In this document: positions 61,540 to 64,000 of the stretch, piece after piece
Position numbering within the stretch: position 1 is the first letter of the stretch
Layout of the letters: the number at the start of each line of letters is the position of its first letter
Assembly: GCA_910584865.1 (NCBI GenBank)
Contig: CAJUCE010000014.1
Coordinates: forward strand, 1-64,000
DNA from: an uncultured Acetatifactor sp.
Lineage (GTDB): Bacteria > Bacillota > Clostridia > Lachnospirales > Lachnospiraceae
DNA: 64,000 nucleotides
Direction: 5' to 3'
Position numbers and translations under genes: made by a program
The notes under the pieces: generated by a model
Told to the model about the DNA's origin: nothing
Database searches by the model: none
What the model saw: the letters and a program-made list of their open reading frames with translations, nothing else

Positions 61540-62523
61540 CTACAAAACATCTGCAAAATGCACCTTCAGTCTTCTGAAAACCGCCGCGCCCAGCCCAAAC
61601 AACACCACTGTCACAATCCAGAAATACATCGTGGAAAAAAAGTCCTGAAAAAACCACTGCCGCCCATATATGGAGCTGCGGTATCCTTCCACCACATATA
61701 CCAACGGATTCAGTTTCAATAGAAAGACCCATCCCGCAGGAGCAGAATCAATATTCCACAAAATCGGCGTAGCCCATATGCCGATTTGAAGCGCAATATT
61801 GATAATCTGCGTCAAATCCTTAAAAAAAACCACAATAGAGCATGTGGCATAGCAGAGTGCCAGAACAAAAATAAACAGGCAAAAGCTGTAATACACAATC
61901 TGAATCGTATACACGGTAGGATAATATCCGTAAAGCGCCGCCACCACCAACAAAACCGCCACAAAAAACACATGAATAAAGCTGGCGGCAATAATCTTGA
62001 TGATGGGCAGGATGCTGATTTTAAACACCACCTTTTTCACCAGATAATCATACTCCCGCAGCGCATTGGTTCCGTTATTCAACGCCTCATTAAAATAAAA
62101 CCAGGGCACCAGTCCGGCCGTCAGAAACACCACAAAGGGCACGCCCGCCGCCCCCCGGCCGCTGTTCCCCATCAGCTTGTCAAACACGATATAATACATG
62201 CCGACGGTGACCACCGGCTGAGCCAGTGCCCAAAGCGCTCCCATATAGGAGCCTGCATACCGCTTCTTGAAATCATTCCTGGCCAATTTCCAGATCAGAT
62301 GCCTGCTTTGGTACAGTTCTACCGGAATCGTGGTAAATTTCTCGTACCACCTTGCAAATACCAGACATGCCACAAGAATCATTGCACAAGACAAGATTTT
62401 CTTCAGCAGCTCTTCCTGCGGATCCGCACTGGGTCCCGGATTCTGGTGCAATATGATAATCGCCGCCATCAGCAGTCCCAACAGCGAAAATATGGTGATT
62501 CCGCCCTTTTTGCTCACTCTCAT
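61540..62523 (-). CDS. Polysaccharide export ABC permease (Wzm/TagG type)
   Basis: 327 residues. The core matches ABC-2 polysaccharide exporters: LIWKLARNDFKKRYAGSYMGALWALAQP, then six helices, with VPWFYFNEAL and the LNPLVYVVEGYRSSIYGR segment near the end. The first 65 residues are an addition: two hydrophobic helices (about 9-25 and 43-60) not found in ordinary Wzm/TagG, which start near LIWKLARNDF. It works with the Wzt-like ATPase encoded downstream to flip a lipid-linked glycan across the membrane. The gene follows rfbC by 3 nt and precedes the GT-C-like gene by 17 nt. Confidence 0.93.
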   Translation of the reverse strand: MRVSKKGGITIFSLLGLLMAAIIILHQNPGPSADPQEELLKKILSCAMILVACLVFARWYEKFTTIPVELYQSRHLIWKLARNDFKKRYAGSYMGALWALAQPVVTVGMYYIVFDKLMGNSGRGAAGVPFVVFLTAGLVPWFYFNEALNNGTNALREYDYLVKKVVFKISILPIIKIIAASFIHVFFVAVLLVVAALYGYYPTVYTIQIVYYSFCLFIFVLALCYATCSIVVFFKDLTQIINIALQIGIWATPILWNIDSAPAGWVFLLKLNPLVYVVEGYRSSIYGRQWFFQDFFSTMYFWIVTVVLFGLGAAVFRRLKVHFADVL

Positions 62524-62526
62524 GTC

Positions 62527-63078
62527 TTACCTCTTAAAACTGTCCAGACCGCCCCAATTCCGATCCCGTTCAATCATAATCAGTTCCATATCCTCGGGAA
62601 CAGGCCATTCAATGCCGATGGCAGGATCGTCGTATGCAATCCCCCCCTCATCTCCCGGATGGTAGAAATCCGTACATTTGTAACAAAATTCTGCATAGTC
62701 GGACAACACGAGATAACCATGGGCAAAATGTTTCGGCACGAAAAACTGCTTCTTATTCTTCTCTGAAAGGATTACGCCATGCCACTTTCCAAAGGTGGGG
62801 GAACCCTCCCGCAGATCTACGGCCACATCGAATACCTCTCCTTTGATGGCCCGCACCAGCTTGTCCTGGGCATACTGCTTCTGGAAATGAAGTCCCCGCA
62901 AAACGCCTCTGCTGCCGGAGGATTGATTATCCTGAACAAATATCTGGTCAATTCCTGCCTCCTTATATGCCTCATAGTGATAGGATTCGTAGAAATATCC
63001 CCTTTCATCACCGAATACGGCTGGCGTAATGATTTTCAACCCCTCGATTTCACATGTCTCTACGCTGATTTTTCCCAT
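62527..63078 (-). CDS. rfbC: dTDP-4-dehydrorhamnose 3,5-epimerase
   Basis: 183 residues, usual length for the family. Cupin fold with RGVLRGLHFQKQ (catalytic His), VDLREGSPTFGKWHGV, PKHFAHGYLVLSD and a C-terminal DDPAIGIEWP. It epimerises the keto sugar on the way to dTDP-L-rhamnose. AAGGGGTG lies 5-6 nt before ATG 63078; the longer frame from 63249 is unsupported. The other rhamnose genes (rfbA, rfbB, rfbD) are not in the window and may lie upstream. It indicates that the exported polymer contains L-rhamnose, consistent with the rhamnosyl-type transferases downstream. Confidence 0.95.
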   Translation of the reverse strand: MGKISVETCEIEGLKIITPAVFGDERGYFYESYHYEAYKEAGIDQIFVQDNQSSGSRGVLRGLHFQKQYAQDKLVRAIKGEVFDVAVDLREGSPTFGKWHGVILSEKNKKQFFVPKHFAHGYLVLSDYAEFCYKCTDFYHPGDEGGIAYDDPAIGIEWPVPEDMELIMIERDRNWGGLDSFKR

Positions 63079-63229
63079 GATACACCCCTTGCTATTTATT
63101 GTCCGTCCCGTTCCTTCCTGTGCGCCCACAAGCGCTGTCCCGCCCGGGAGACAGATCTTCTCTTCAGCTCCTGCCTTCTTCCGCTTCTGCTTTGGCCCGC
63201 CCGGCACGCTCCGTAAAAATTCCGCCGGG

Positions 63230-64000
63230 TCATTGCAAATAACTGACATTCATGTCAACATTCCCTTCAATACCGTCGATACTGCCCTTTGACGTATACT
63301 GCCACATATGATAATAGCCCTGATACAGCGGCGCGCTGCGGTATTCTGCCAGCCATATGCAATAATTCTCCAGCTGATTTGCATGCAGATTATTATTGTA
63401 CCAGTTACGGCTGCCATAGACGCCGGCGTCATACCCTGCATTGGTAATGGTCCGGCAGAACGCCTCGCAAACCAGTGTCCTGGTCTCCACGTCCAGACCG
63501 TCCGCTCTTCCATTACCGCCTGCTCCCTCAGTATCGATAAAAACCGGATAGTCCAGCTTGTAGTCTCTGATCAGCTCCAATACCGCGGAAGCCTCCTCCA
63601 CGGCCTCCACCTCATTCACTGCCTGTGTAAAGAAATATACGCCTACAGGAACACCGCTGACGGCAGCCCCTCTCATATTGATATTAAAGTAGGGATCCTC
63701 CACCAGACTTCCGGTCACGGACCCTCGGTATCCCGCCCGGATAATGGCAAATTCCGCCCCGGCATTCTTTACCCTGTCCCAGTCGATATCGCCGTTCCAT
63801 TTGGACACATCAATTCCCACCTTGGCGTTCGCGGTAGATTTCTGGAATTTCTTGATCTCCGTCTTGTCCGCATCCGCCAGCGCATCCGCCACAGCCGTAT
63901 CCTCTGCCTCGGCGTCGATCTCTTCCTCTGTCTTAATCAGAAGGGAGATGTCATCAATGGCCACATATTCCACCTTGTCCTTCACCCGCACCCTGGTTTC
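63230..64000 (-). CDS. GH25 lysozyme domain protein (N-terminus outside window)
   Basis: The frame is open to the right edge, so the start is missing; the first visible residues (ETRVRVKDKVEYVAIDD) look internal. After a 60-residue Asp/Glu/Ala-rich stretch comes a complete GH25 muramidase domain: VGIDVSKWNGDIDW, AIIRAGYRGS, YFFTQA, the catalytic acidic residues in FIDTEG, SRNWYNN, IWLAEY, MWQYTSKGSIDGIEGNVDMN. It cuts the MurNAc-GlcNAc bond of peptidoglycan. It stands at the head of the polysaccharide export genes but is separated from rfbC by about 150 nt. The missing N-terminus might hold repeats or an anchor. Confidence 0.92.
   Translation of the reverse strand, partial: ETRVRVKDKVEYVAIDDISLLIKTEEEIDAEAEDTAVADALADADKTEIKKFQKSTANAKVGIDVSKWNGDIDWDRVKNAGAEFAIIRAGYRGSVTGSLVEDPYFNINMRGAAVSGVPVGVYFFTQAVNEVEAVEEASAVLELIRDYKLDYPVFIDTEGAGGNGRADGLDVETRTLVCEAFCRTITNAGYDAGVYGSRNWYNNNLHANQLENYCIWLAEYRSAPLYQGYYHMWQYTSKGSIDGIEGNVDMNVSYLQ

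Noticed and set aside
60017..61732. Longer start for the GT-C-like protein
   Set aside because: The additional 70 residues overlap the Wzm gene out of frame; ATG 61522 has GGAGG at 6 nt.
62527..63249. Longer rfbC reading frame starting at 63249
   Set aside because: The extra 57 residues have no similarity to the epimerase and no ribosome binding site; ATG 63078 has AAGGGGTG in front.

Overview
This 64 kb window looks like a chromosomal segment from a Gram-positive anaerobe of the Clostridia, most likely Lachnospiraceae. The grounds are AGGAGG-type ribosome binding sites before almost every gene, sigma-A style promoters with 16-17 nt spacers, U-tailed terminators, and the mix of genes: a PdaA-like deacetylase, a Csp-like subtilase, HD-GYP and GGDEF proteins, LytR-CpsA-Psr, and two-domain family 2 glycosyltransferases. 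The assignment is inference; I saw no rRNA, tRNA, CRISPR array, insertion sequence or phage gene. Almost all genes lie on the minus strand. The exceptions are a plus-strand block at 2.9-7.7 kb and one gene at 22.9-24.5 kb.

Layout. 0-2.7 kb: GMP synthase and a PdaA-like deacetylase. 2.9-4.1 kb: a protein with two FliD-like repeats behind a possible sigma-28 promoter. 4.3-7.7 kb: an AT-rich pair of ABC exporter half-transporters bounded by terminators. 7.8-11.7 kb: a Csp-like subtilase and a glycogen debranching enzyme. 11.8-21.4 kb: a chemosensory operon (sensor kinase, degenerate HD-GYP response regulator, CheR, CheB, CheY, CheA, CheW, MCP, Hpt). 21.5-24.5 kb: a divergent c-di-GMP pair, an intact HD-GYP response regulator facing a GGDEF protein with a broken HD-GYP domain. 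24.6-27.3 kb: a PadR-controlled NatAB-type ABC operon with a visible operator. 27.4-31.1 kb: histidine phosphatase, ZIP transporter and two membrane proteins. 31.1-33.4 kb: a metal P-type ATPase and a separate HMA chaperone behind an ArsR/SmtB-type operator. 33.6-36.8 kb: a ClpX paralogue and HtrA.

36.9-64 kb is mainly surface polysaccharide: glycosyltransferases, an undecaprenyl-phosphate sugar transferase, LCP ligase, phosphoglucomutase, then an ABC-dependent export block (RfbC, Wzm, a GT-C-like membrane protein, Wzt with a carbohydrate-binding tail, a methyltransferase-kinase fusion resembling the O-antigen terminator WbdD, and a large glycosyltransferase). Two signalling units are embedded in it: a large PAS hybrid kinase, and an OmpR/HisKA two-component system next to an FtsX-type ABC transporter. 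The window ends inside a GH25 lysozyme.

How it fits together. Three themes recur: c-di-GMP and chemosensory signalling, envelope stress and metal homeostasis (HtrA, ClpX paralogue, P-type ATPase, ABC pumps), and assembly of a cell-surface glycan. The most novel candidates are the WbdD-like terminator beside a CBM-tailed Wzt in a Gram-positive, the ClpX paralogue that lacks the RKH loop, and the pairing of intact with degenerate HD-GYP proteins around the che operon.
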